Assembly: GCA_016775335.1 (NCBI GenBank) | Contig: JAEUGJ010000015.1 | Location: forward strand, 1 to 64,000 | DNA from: Mogibacterium sp. | Lineage (GTDB): Bacteria; Bacillota; Clostridia; Peptostreptococcales; Anaerovoracaceae | Length of the DNA: 64,000 nt | Reading direction: 5' to 3' | Shown: piece after piece, positions 40,687 to 48,679 of the stretch | Layout of the letters: each line of letters starts with the position of its first letter | Position numbering within the stretch: the first letter of the stretch is position 1 | The notes under the pieces: generated by a model | Databases searched by the model: none | Told to the model about the DNA's origin: nothing | The model's input: the letters and a program-made list of their open reading frames with translations, nothing else | Program-made: the position numbers and the translations under genes

Positions 40687-42267
40687 TTACAATAACGAGG
40701 AGAACAACCGAAGAATGCTGTTCCAGCCTCTCTGAAGTAAGTTCCGCGTTTTCTTGTACTTTTTCGTCACTTCCATGCACAGCGGAAAACAGTGTTCGAA
40801 GTCCGCTTTCATGTCCTGCACAGCTTTGCAGTTGGTAAACAGGACGCCGTCCTCAAAGTGGTGATAGAGACTTCGGAAATCGAAGTTGATGGTTCCGCAC
40901 AGCGCCACACGGTCATCTGCAATGAGCTGCTTCGCGTGACAGAAACCCGGTGTGTACTCAAAAATTCGCACCCCGTCTCGAACCAGCCGCTGGTAGTAGG
41001 AACGGGTCACCGTATAGATGGTCCGTTTGTCCGGAATTCCCGGCGTGATAATCCGAACGTCTACTCCTCGCTCTGCCGCCAAGCCCATCGCCCGGTTCAT
41101 TTCATCTGTAATCACCAGGTACGGCGTAATAATCCATACGTAACGTTCTGCGGAAGAGATGGCATTGAGGTACACGTTCTCGCCCACATGCTCCGAATCC
41201 AGCGGCGTATCCCCATAGGGCTGAATCAAAGCGCCCTTCTCCTTCTGGGTGTACTCCAGCTCCGGGAAGAACGGTTCATAATCCTCATCATCCTTATCCT
41301 TCGAACGGATGGCATTCCACATCTCCAGAAACATCATGGTGAGATTTCGCACCGCATTTCCGGTGATTTTTACACCTGTGTCCTTCCAATAACCGTACGG
41401 ATGGGTGATATTGAAGTACTCGTTGGCCAGATTGTATCCGCCGGTAAATCCCACTTTGCCGTCCACCACCGTAATCTTCCGATGATCCCGGTTGTTGAGG
41501 AACACGTTCACCAAAGGGATGACCGGATTGAACACCCGGCACTGGACTCCGCGGGAGCGCATCTCCCGAATAAAATCCGTGTTGATAAAAGCAATGCTGC
41601 CGATATCGTCGTAGAAAATTCGCACATCCAGTCCTTCGGCCGCCTTTTCCGTGAGAATTTCTTTGATTTCCGCAAAGGATTCGGCATTCTCAATGGCATG
41701 GTACTCCATGAAAATGAACTTCTCCGCCTTTCGGAGCTCCTCTTTCTGGGCCTCCAGGGCGTCTGCCGCGCAGGAGAAGAATTCGATGTCGCTGTCATCG
41801 TACACCGGAAACGGGGCGTGTCGCGCGATGTACCGGGACATGTTGGCCACGGTACAATCCTTTTCTTCCATTTTCTTTATGACCTTTGGGTCTTGCCGGA
41901 TGTACGGAAACAGGCGCGCATCGATATCGTCAAAACGCCGCCGCATTCGCCGAGGGGATCCGTTCAGACCCACAATCAGATAGATCATGGTTCCGGCAAT
42001 GGGAAATGTCAGCATTAGAATAAACCACGGCATCTTCATGGATGCCGTTTTGTTCATGCTAAACAGGGCAATGCAGAGGAGCAATGCCGCCATGCGGGCT
42101 ACCTGATCCACCCATTCATAATTCTTTTCAATTTGAACCAGTACCAGATACAAAAAATAGCATTGCAACAAAATCGCCACGGCCACCATAAAAACGCGCA
42201 TGATGCTGTTCTTTGTCGCCGATTTTTTCTCTTTTGTCGCCGGCTTAAAGGATGTGTAATTATTCAT
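40687..42267 (-). CDS. cls: Cardiolipin synthase
   Basis: 526 residues. Two N-terminal membrane helices (about 22-42 and 48-68), a PLDNc segment, then two phospholipase D HKD motifs: HRKITVVDGKVGFTGGYN (about 238-255) and HAKQLIADDRVALCGTINFDFRS (about 440-462). Condenses two phosphatidylglycerol molecules to cardiolipin at the membrane. Length and layout fit the long Firmicute cls form. Third gene after nrdG and a small membrane protein. Confidence 0.95.
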   Translation of the reverse strand: MNNYTSFKPATKEKKSATKNSIMRVFMVAVAILLQCYFLYLVLVQIEKNYEWVDQVARMAALLLCIALFSMNKTASMKMPWFILMLTFPIAGTMIYLIVGLNGSPRRMRRRFDDIDARLFPYIRQDPKVIKKMEEKDCTVANMSRYIARHAPFPVYDDSDIEFFSCAADALEAQKEELRKAEKFIFMEYHAIENAESFAEIKEILTEKAAEGLDVRIFYDDIGSIAFINTDFIREMRSRGVQCRVFNPVIPLVNVFLNNRDHRKITVVDGKVGFTGGYNLANEYFNITHPYGYWKDTGVKITGNAVRNLTMMFLEMWNAIRSKDKDDEDYEPFFPELEYTQKEKGALIQPYGDTPLDSEHVGENVYLNAISSAERYVWIITPYLVITDEMNRAMGLAAERGVDVRIITPGIPDKRTIYTVTRSYYQRLVRDGVRIFEYTPGFCHAKQLIADDRVALCGTINFDFRSLYHHFEDGVLFTNCKAVQDMKADFEHCFPLCMEVTKKYKKTRNLLQRGWNSILRLFSSLL

Positions 42268-42327
42268 TCTTCATTTCTGTCCATCTCGTGGCAAAGGGTC
42301 CCCCGGCGTCCTTCTGCCAAATCAAGT

Positions 42328-42522
42328 TTATTCAGTATCGTTTTCCTTCTCGTCTTCCGATAATGCCGAGTCCTCTTCGGCCAGGAAGGCATCCCCCACT
42401 TTCTTCGCCGCAGCGATTAATGCAATTCCGCCGCCCAGTCCTACGGCCAGCATTCCCAGAACTGCTTTGCTCAGACTCTCTGCCCGCTTCTCTCCTTGCG
42501 GCTTCGTATTTTCCTTACTCAT
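42328..42522 (-). CDS. Small glycine-rich membrane protein, 64 residues
   Basis: One hydrophobic helix (about 20-40: AVLGMLAVGLGGGIALIAAAKKVG) between a charged N-terminus and a very acidic C-terminus (LAEEDSALSEDEKENDTE). AAAGGAGAATCTCT precedes the ATG, and it lies 30 nt after nrdG and 60 nt before cls. The arrangement resembles small single-span proteins of unknown role; no family recognised. Confidence 0.65.
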   Translation of the reverse strand: MSKENTKPQGEKRAESLSKAVLGMLAVGLGGGIALIAAAKKVGDAFLAEEDSALSEDEKENDTE

Positions 42523-42552
42523 AGAGATTCTCCTTTCACTGCCGTAAAAGTT

Positions 42553-43074
42553 CTATTCATTCCATAGTGTAAGCGTACCACATTCTCGTGTTAAGTTCAA
42601 ATCAATCAAACGCTGATTCTCGGAACCCCGGAAGCGCAGGGATATATTCTTTTTGTTTTTATCAAAACGTCCGTCCACCAATACGTCAATCATCGACAGC
42701 ATTTCCTCGGTGACTTCGCAGTGACAATGAGTGCCTTCCGTTTCCAGCATCTCCAGAGTAAATCCGGTGAAGCACCAGATGCTCTTCTCCGGATATTTCC
42801 GGCGCACCTTGCGGAGAAAATCCACCAGCACCCGCTGATTCTCCGGCTCGAAGGGTTCTCCCCCCAGTACCGTCAGACCGCAGATGTAATCCGGCGCCAG
42901 CATTTCCAGAATCTTATTTTCCGTCTCCTCCGTAAAATCATTTCCGTAATTAAAGTCCCAGGTTTCCGGCTGAAAACAGTCTTCGCAGTGATTCGTGCAT
43001 CCGGAAACGAACAGGGACACCCGCACGCCGATGCCGTTTGCAATATCACAGTTTTTTATTTCTCCATAATGCAT
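42553..43074 (-). CDS. nrdG: Anaerobic ribonucleoside-triphosphate reductase activating protein
   Basis: 173 residues, radical SAM activase that installs the glycyl radical on NrdD. The cluster cysteines are in SGCTNHCEDC (Cx3Cx2C), followed by the SAM-binding VLGGEPFEPEN. Usual length. Ribosome site AGGAGG. Located 60 nt after nrdD, from which a stem-loop separates it. Confidence 0.95.
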   Translation of the reverse strand: MHYGEIKNCDIANGIGVRVSLFVSGCTNHCEDCFQPETWDFNYGNDFTEETENKILEMLAPDYICGLTVLGGEPFEPENQRVLVDFLRKVRRKYPEKSIWCFTGFTLEMLETEGTHCHCEVTEEMLSMIDVLVDGRFDKNKKNISLRFRGSENQRLIDLNLTRECGTLTLWNE

Positions 43075-43093
43075 TTATTTTTCCTCCTAGCAA

Positions 43094-43117
43094 AATCGGC
43101 CGCTCCGAAGAGTGGCC
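43094..43117 (-). promoter_or_regulatory. Stem-loop between nrdD and nrdG
   Basis: Minus strand GGCCACTC-TTCG-GAGCGGCC: 7 paired positions with one mismatch, UUCG tetraloop, then GATTTTG. It may partially terminate or process the nrdD-nrdG message so that less activase than reductase is made. Confidence 0.5.
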
Positions 43118-43134
43118 AATTTCTTTTATCATCA

Positions 43135-45306
43135 TTAAAGATGCAGTACACGATCCTTAATTTCCTGAGTCCGGCCCTGATTCCAGAACTGGGTACCGAT
43201 GTAACCGCAGGTTCTGCGAGCCACGGACATCAAATCTTGATTCCGGTTTCCGCAATTCGGGCACTCCCAGATCAGTTTGCCGTCACTGTCCTCTACAATC
43301 TTAATCTCGCCATCGTAACCGCAGGCAGCGCAATAATCGCTCTTGGTATTCAGCTCTGCGTACATGATGTTGTTGTAAATGAACTTCATCACTTCCAGCA
43401 CGGCCGGAATGTTGTTCTGCATGTTCGGAACTTCCACGTAGCTGATAGCGCCGCCCGGAGAAAGCTGCTGGAATTCCGCTTCCTTTGCCAGCTTGCTGAA
43501 GGCATCGATTTTCTCTTCCACGTGGATGTGATAGCTGTTGGTAATATAGTTTTTGTCCGTCACATGCGGGATGATGCCAAATCGTCTCTGCAGGCACTTC
43601 GCAAACTTATAAGTGGTGGACTCCATCGGCGTTCCGTATACGGAGTAGCTGATGTGTTCCGCTGCCTTCCAGTATGCGCACTTATCGTTCAGGCGCTGCA
43701 TTACGTCCAAAGCGAATTTTCTTCCCTCTTCCGTGGTATGGCTCTTTCCAATCATGCGGTAGCACATCTCGGCCAGTCCGGCATATCCCAAAGAAATGGT
43801 GGAATAACCATTGTACAGCAGCGGGTCGATGACTTCCCCCTTCTTCAATCGAGAGATTGCACCGTACTGCCACAGAATCGGTGCCACGTCCGACGGCGTT
43901 CCCAGAAGTCGCTCGTGGCGGAGACGCAGTGCCCGGTGGCACAGTTCCAGACGATCATCCAGGATTTCCCAGAAACGGTCCATATTTCCGTCGGAGGAAC
44001 AAGCCACGTCCACCAGGTTAATGGTCACCACGCCCTGGTTAAACCGTCCGTAGAATTTATGCTTGCCGTTCGGCAGCAGCTGATTGTCTTCGACTGTCAG
44101 GAAGGAACGGCATCCCATGCAGGTGTATACCTCTCCCTTCTTCAGCTCCTTCATTACCTTGGCAGAAATGTAATCCGGTACCATTCTCTTTGCGGTACAG
44201 GTCGCTGCCAGTTCCGTCAAATGCCAATACATGGAATCTTCCGTGATATTGTCTTCGTCCAGCACATAGATCAGCTTCGGGAATGCCGGCGTAATCCACA
44301 CGCCCTTCTCATTCTTAACACCCTGAAGTCTCTGGCGGAGCACCTCCTCGATACACATCGCCAGATCGTCTCTCGTCTGTCCTTCCGGCACCTCGTCCAG
44401 ATACATGAACATGGTAACGAAAGGTGCCTGTCCGTTACAGGTCATCAAGGTAATCAGCTGATACTGAATGGTCTGAATACCGTTCTTTACCTCTTCCCGA
44501 AGGCGGCGCTCGGTAATCTTATCGATGATCTCATCATCCATGGATTCCCCGCAGGCCTTCCGGTCCGCAATCACATGCTCCCGAAGCTTCTTCCGGCTGA
44601 TATCCACGAACGGCGCCAAATGTGCCAGGGAGAAGGACTGTCCTCCGTACTGGTTGCTGGCTACCTGTGCGATAATCTGGGTGGTAATGTTGCAGGCGGT
44701 ATAGAAGCTGTGCGGCTTCTCAATCATGGTCTCACTGATGACCGTGCCGTTCTGCAGCATATCCTCCAGGTTAATCAAATCGCAGTTGTGTTCCTTCTGC
44801 GCATAATAATCGGAATCGTGGAAGTGAATGATTCCCGCTTCATGGGCGGCGGTAATCTCTTCCGGAAGAAGAATTCTCTTGGTCAGATCCCGGCTCACTT
44901 CTCCGGCCATGTAGTCTCTCTGGGTGGAGTTGATCACCGGGTTCTTGTTGGAATTCTCCTGCTTTGCTTCCTCATTGTTGCATTCAATCAAAGAAAGAAT
45001 CTTGTCATCCGTGGTGTTGGACTGACGAACCAGGGAACGAGTATACCGATAGGTAATGTACTGCTTCGCAACCTCGTAGGCTCCGTGCTGCATGATGGCC
45101 TGCTCCACGAAATCCTGAATCTCTTCCACCGCCGGAGAACGTCCCAAGTCATCACAAGCAACGGTCACGCTCTCTGCAATTCGGCGAATCTGCACCTCGG
45201 TCATTCTTTTCTTTTCCGGCACCTGACGGTTGGCCCCCTGAATGGCATGGATAATCTTATCGATGTCGAATTCTACTTCCGCTCCGTTTCTCTTGATTAC
45301 GTTCAC
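43135..45306 (-). CDS. nrdD: Anaerobic ribonucleoside-triphosphate reductase
   Basis: 723 residues. The N-terminal ATP-cone (VIKRNGAEVEFDIDKIIHAI...) gives allosteric control, the barrel follows, and the C-terminus has the zinc site CAACG and CPNCG and the glycyl-radical loop RRTCGYIGTQFWNQG. It makes dNTPs without oxygen. The start codon is GTG (45304-45306) with GAGGAG seven bases upstream. A consensus promoter and NrdR-like box lie upstream. Confidence 0.97.
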   Translation of the reverse strand: MNVIKRNGAEVEFDIDKIIHAIQGANRQVPEKKRMTEVQIRRIAESVTVACDDLGRSPAVEEIQDFVEQAIMQHGAYEVAKQYITYRYTRSLVRQSNTTDDKILSLIECNNEEAKQENSNKNPVINSTQRDYMAGEVSRDLTKRILLPEEITAAHEAGIIHFHDSDYYAQKEHNCDLINLEDMLQNGTVISETMIEKPHSFYTACNITTQIIAQVASNQYGGQSFSLAHLAPFVDISRKKLREHVIADRKACGESMDDEIIDKITERRLREEVKNGIQTIQYQLITLMTCNGQAPFVTMFMYLDEVPEGQTRDDLAMCIEEVLRQRLQGVKNEKGVWITPAFPKLIYVLDEDNITEDSMYWHLTELAATCTAKRMVPDYISAKVMKELKKGEVYTCMGCRSFLTVEDNQLLPNGKHKFYGRFNQGVVTINLVDVACSSDGNMDRFWEILDDRLELCHRALRLRHERLLGTPSDVAPILWQYGAISRLKKGEVIDPLLYNGYSTISLGYAGLAEMCYRMIGKSHTTEEGRKFALDVMQRLNDKCAYWKAAEHISYSVYGTPMESTTYKFAKCLQRRFGIIPHVTDKNYITNSYHIHVEEKIDAFSKLAKEAEFQQLSPGGAISYVEVPNMQNNIPAVLEVMKFIYNNIMYAELNTKSDYCAACGYDGEIKIVEDSDGKLIWECPNCGNRNQDLMSVARRTCGYIGTQFWNQGRTQEIKDRVLHL

Positions 45307-45351
45307 GACAATCTCCTCTTTTCTTTCGCATATATATGTACCATTTTAATA

Positions 45352-45373
45352 AGCACTCTACATGTAGGGTGCT
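45352..45373 (-). promoter_or_regulatory. nrdD leader hairpin
   Basis: Near-perfect palindrome AGCAC.CTAC...GTAG.GTGCT (10 pairs, one G-U) in the nrdD 5' leader; no T-tract follows, so not a terminator. Confidence 0.5.
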
Positions 45374-45390
45374 CTTCGGTACTTACTACC

Positions 45391-45402
45391 ACAACATATT
45401 GT
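45391..45402. promoter_or_regulatory. Candidate NrdR box
   Basis: ACAACATATTGT, a palindrome close to the NrdR consensus, just downstream of the nrdD -10. A weaker second word (CATATATATG, 45329-45338) lies about 63 bp away, six helical turns. nrdR itself is not in the window. Confidence 0.55.
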
Positions 45403-45412
45403 TTCCTTTGGT

Positions 45413-45441
45413 ATTATATTACCCATGATGTTGTATGTCAA
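45413..45441 (-). promoter_or_regulatory. nrdD promoter
   Basis: Perfect sigma-A elements on the minus strand: TTGACA (45436-45441), 17-nt spacer, TATAAT (45413-45418). Confidence 0.9.
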
Positions 45442-45532
45442 TTGTTTAAATTCCCTATATTTCGCGTTCTTTTTTTTAAACCCAATAACGGCACGCTTTT
45501 TCGCGCGATACGGGCGGAAAAAATATTTTTTT

Positions 45533-46084
45533 CTATCGATTTCGGAACACGAAATGCTGCACCGGTGTCTTCGCGCTGCGATTGGTCTGACGCAGGGTCA
45601 GCACCTCAAAAACACTCCCGGGCAAGGCTTTCAGATATTCTTCCACCGCCGCCGCTTCTCGCGCCCCTTCCGGATGACCGGGATAGGCCACGACGGAGAC
45701 TACGCCTTTGGGTAAAATCAACTGACAGGCTTGCTCCAGCGACCGCAGGGTCTCTTCGGTTTTTGTGGTAAGGTCACAATCCCCTCCGGGCAGATAGCCC
45801 AGATTGTACATGATAATCCGGGCCTCCGAAACGTATCGCGACAGATTCACATAGGATTCCCCGTGTATCGTTACCCGTGGATTCTCCCGGAATTTCTCCT
45901 GCAGCTCGTTGATTGCTTTTACCTGTATTTCAAATGCGTGCACCGCACCCTCTTCTCCCACGCACTCAGCCAAAAAGAGCGTGTCCAGTCCATGTCCTGC
46001 GGTGCAGTCCACGGCGACATCGCCCTTTCGGATATACTCTCGGAGAATTCGGTGCCCTCGCTCAGTGATAGAGAGTCCGAACAT
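45533..46084 (-). CDS. mnmM: MnmM/YtqB-type tRNA (mnm5s2U34) methyltransferase
   Basis: 183 residues, class I SAM methyltransferase. SAM motif VDCTAGHGLDTLFLAE (about 25-40), acidic EIQ at the ribose site, and the family-specific NLGYLPGGDCDLTTK and VVAYPGHPEGAREAAAVEEYL match YtqB, which completes mnm5 modification of wobble uridine. MnmA, which thiolates the same base, is at 19.4 kb. Ribosome site GGGAGGAAAA. Last gene of the argS, radical SAM, TPR, mnmM string. Confidence 0.85.
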   Translation of the reverse strand: MFGLSITERGHRILREYIRKGDVAVDCTAGHGLDTLFLAECVGEEGAVHAFEIQVKAINELQEKFRENPRVTIHGESYVNLSRYVSEARIIMYNLGYLPGGDCDLTTKTEETLRSLEQACQLILPKGVVSVVAYPGHPEGAREAAAVEEYLKALPGSVFEVLTLRQTNRSAKTPVQHFVFRNR

Positions 46085-46101
46085 TTTTCCTCCCGATTCA
46101 A

Positions 46102-47157
46102 TTATTCTTCATTCTGCTCCCGGGCTTCTTCTTCCATTCCCCTTTGAACTACTCGGATTTTCTCAATGTACTTCTCGGCATTCTTCCAATCCCCCAGAGA
46201 CTGGAAGACTTCCACCAGCTCCGTCATCACCTGAATGTTGCTCGGACTCAGACGAAGGGCGTGCTTGTAAGCTTCCACGGACTGTTCTCCTTGTTCCATG
46301 CCGGCATAGGCCACGCCCAGGTAATACCAAAGCGGCCACCATTCGCTGTATTTCTCCTCATACATGGTCAAAACGTCAATTCCGTGCTGGAAGTCCCCGG
46401 ACAGGATTCGGTTCACCGCATGCTCGATTTCCACCGCCTGCTCCATGGATTCCAGACGGTTCCCGATTTCTTCCCGCATCTCCTGCATCTCATCTGCCGG
46501 AATCGGGTCCATGGAGGAATCCGCATCTTCCTTTCGATCCCGGCTGAGTTCCATAAACTCCTGCCAGGTAATCTGAGCTTTCGTATACTGCCCCATGTTG
46601 GCATAGCTGTAGCCCAGGAAATAATATCCCATATCGAAGTCCGGATGGCGAATGGTCAGCTCCTCGAAAATGTCAAAGGCCTGTGCTTTGAACATTCCCA
46701 CATAAGCCTCCTCCAAATCCTCCCGGTTATATGCATCGCTGCAGGCTCTTCCGTAAAGGTACAGGGCATCCCGGCTTCCCGGATTCAGCTGAAGCGCTGT
46801 GCGGAAATAGATGCAGGCCATCTCGTAATCACCGCTGCCGCCGGCCTTCGCCCCCTCGGAAATCAGCACCTTCTCCGCATTCTCCCCGTACATCCGGCGA
46901 AGACAAGCCCGGTACGCCTCCCCATACCGAAAATCCGGATCCGCGCCGATGACCCGCGCCATGCCCATGGCAATGGTCAGGTTCGTAAAATTATCCGTCG
47001 CATCTCCCGTAATGGGTACCGGAACTCCGGTAAGAATATCCTTCAGATTGCCGGACTCCAAAAATCGTTCCGAAAGCTCATCGAAAAGCAAATCTTTATT
47101 CTTCTCAATGAGAAACGAACGTATCTTATCCGATAAATCCAACTCCATACTATGCAT
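46102..47157 (-). CDS. Tetratricopeptide repeat protein
   Basis: 351 residues, cytosolic, without a signal peptide. TPR-like helix pairs can be seen at about 112-145 (GDYEMACIYFRTALQLNPGSRDALYLYGRA), 155-195, 265-300 (EEKYSEWWPLWYYLGVAYAGMEQGEQSVEAYKHALRLSPSN) and 300-335. It ends in a charged tail. TPR proteins act as binding scaffolds, so the partner is unknown. The start overlaps the stop of the radical-SAM-like gene by 8 nt; a start at the ATG three codons later (47148) is equally possible. Confidence 0.8.
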   Translation of the reverse strand: MHSMELDLSDKIRSFLIEKNKDLLFDELSERFLESGNLKDILTGVPVPITGDATDNFTNLTIAMGMARVIGADPDFRYGEAYRACLRRMYGENAEKVLISEGAKAGGSGDYEMACIYFRTALQLNPGSRDALYLYGRACSDAYNREDLEEAYVGMFKAQAFDIFEELTIRHPDFDMGYYFLGYSYANMGQYTKAQITWQEFMELSRDRKEDADSSMDPIPADEMQEMREEIGNRLESMEQAVEIEHAVNRILSGDFQHGIDVLTMYEEKYSEWWPLWYYLGVAYAGMEQGEQSVEAYKHALRLSPSNIQVMTELVEVFQSLGDWKNAEKYIEKIRVVQRGMEEEAREQNEE

Positions 47158-48670
47158 TAATGTCCCATCCCTTTCGATCGAATATTTTTACTTTCTCATA
47201 AGAGAGATTCTGTTCCATATCGCTGTGAAGAATTTCCTGGAGAACCGGCAGCTTCAGCGTCTCGTTCATGGTATCGTAAAGCTCCGTCGCATACGCATAG
47301 AGAATCCGATAGAGATTCTCTTCCTTGTACATCAGCTTCTCCATCTGATTCTTGGAAATATAGGCCTCCAGCCCCTCCAGGAATGCGTACGGCTTCATCC
47401 GCCCGTCCAGCAGAATCTTCTGAATGGACTCTTCGAACCCCCCGCTGTTCACGAACAGATTCAGAAGCTTTCCGATATTCTCGATTCGAATCAATTCCGT
47501 CGCCGGCATAAAATCATTTGCGATGACTTCATAAGGTGCCCGGCTCTGATAAGCGTAACCGTACTGCTGGGCGTTTCTTCGAAGCTCCGTTCCTTTCTTC
47601 AGGCGAAGCACCTTCAATTCCATGCGGGATGCCTTCAAATCAAAAATTTTATTAAAGGAACGAGCGAACAGCGCCGGCGTTTCACACGGAAGCCCCGCCC
47701 GAATCACCGTTGTAATATCAACAGTTCCGTATTCCTGAAGACGAGATACGTTGTACATCAGCTGATAGATATTCGCCTTTCGTCCGGCTGCCGCCAACGC
47801 CTCCGCATTAGTGCTTTCCACATCGACATTGAATCGAAATTGACCTTCCCGGGCAGTTCCCAGAAGGCGCACGGTTTCCTCATCCAACAGATCTCCGTTT
47901 ACATCAAATTCAAATGTGGTGATTCCGTTATCGTTGCTGATCAGATACTCCCAAATGCGATATGCCCGGTCCCTGCTGTAGTTAAACCATTTATCCACGA
48001 ACACGACGCGCTGTACGTTCTTCACCAGGAAATACCGAAGTTCCGTACAGATCCGATTTAACGGCAAAGAGCGAATCTTTCCCGGATAGTATTGGGAATA
48101 GCCGCATCGATCCGGGCAGCCTCGGAAGCTTTCATAATACGCCGTATCGCTCGGCTCCAGTTCCATGTTTTCATACGGAAACGGAAGTGTCTCGAAATCC
48201 ACCGGTGCCGCCATCGGATTCACCTGAATCCGGTCATCCTGACGATATGCTAAGCCGGCAATATTTTCAAAATCAAACTCGTAGGTAAAAATCGTCCGAA
48301 GGAATTGGTACAGCACCGATTCCGGTTCGCCTCGGAAAACGTAGTCGATTTCCGGGTGCTGTTCCATGAACTCCCGGGTACCGAAGCTGACCTCCGTTCC
48401 GCCCATCACCATAATCGATGTCGGAACGGCCTTCTTCACCATCTCTGCGACTTCTGCAACCTTATCCACATTCATCATATTGCAATGGAAATATACAATA
48501 TTGTATTCGCCCCGAAGGATTTCCCGGAAAATATATCCCACATGATCCGTGGTTTTATACTCCACCACATCCGTCTGGCACGGCGCCTCTTCCACAACAC
48601 TGTAGAGGTACTTCATTGACAGCTTCGTGTGAATGCAATCATTTTGAATTGTTGTAAGAAGAAGTCTCAT
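47150..48670 (-). CDS. B12-binding-domain radical SAM-like protein (DUF4080 type) lacking one cluster cysteine
   Basis: 506 residues. An N-terminal cobalamin-binding-like domain (about 1-130, with VMGGTEVSFGTREF and FRGEPESVL), a radical SAM barrel (about 175-380) and a C-terminal DUF4080-like part. The cluster motif reads C185-P-D-R-C189-G-Y-S192 where CxxxCxxC is expected; codon 192 is TCC (48095-48097). Downstream family words (VVFVDKWFNYSRDRA, FRFNVDVESTN, IRAGLPCETP, LKKGTEL) are present but diverged. If the sequence is right, normal [4Fe-4S] ligation is lost. The ATG at 48670 follows AGGTGA; it lies 9 nt after argS. Confidence 0.8.
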   Translation of the reverse strand: MRLLLTTIQNDCIHTKLSMKYLYSVVEEAPCQTDVVEYKTTDHVGYIFREILRGEYNIVYFHCNMMNVDKVAEVAEMVKKAVPTSIMVMGGTEVSFGTREFMEQHPEIDYVFRGEPESVLYQFLRTIFTYEFDFENIAGLAYRQDDRIQVNPMAAPVDFETLPFPYENMELEPSDTAYYESFRGCPDRCGYSQYYPGKIRSLPLNRICTELRYFLVKNVQRVVFVDKWFNYSRDRAYRIWEYLISNDNGITTFEFDVNGDLLDEETVRLLGTAREGQFRFNVDVESTNAEALAAAGRKANIYQLMYNVSRLQEYGTVDITTVIRAGLPCETPALFARSFNKIFDLKASRMELKVLRLKKGTELRRNAQQYGYAYQSRAPYEVIANDFMPATELIRIENIGKLLNLFVNSGGFEESIQKILLDGRMKPYAFLEGLEAYISKNQMEKLMYKEENLYRILYAYATELYDTMNETLKLPVLQEILHSDMEQNLSYEKVKIFDRKGWDINA

Positions 48671-48679
48671 GGATATCAC

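Noticed and set aside
42721..45771. A 1016-codon open frame on the + strand
   Set aside because: It is antisense to nrdD and nrdG, which have full catalytic motifs; the + translation has no recognisable domain and is an artefact of codon bias.
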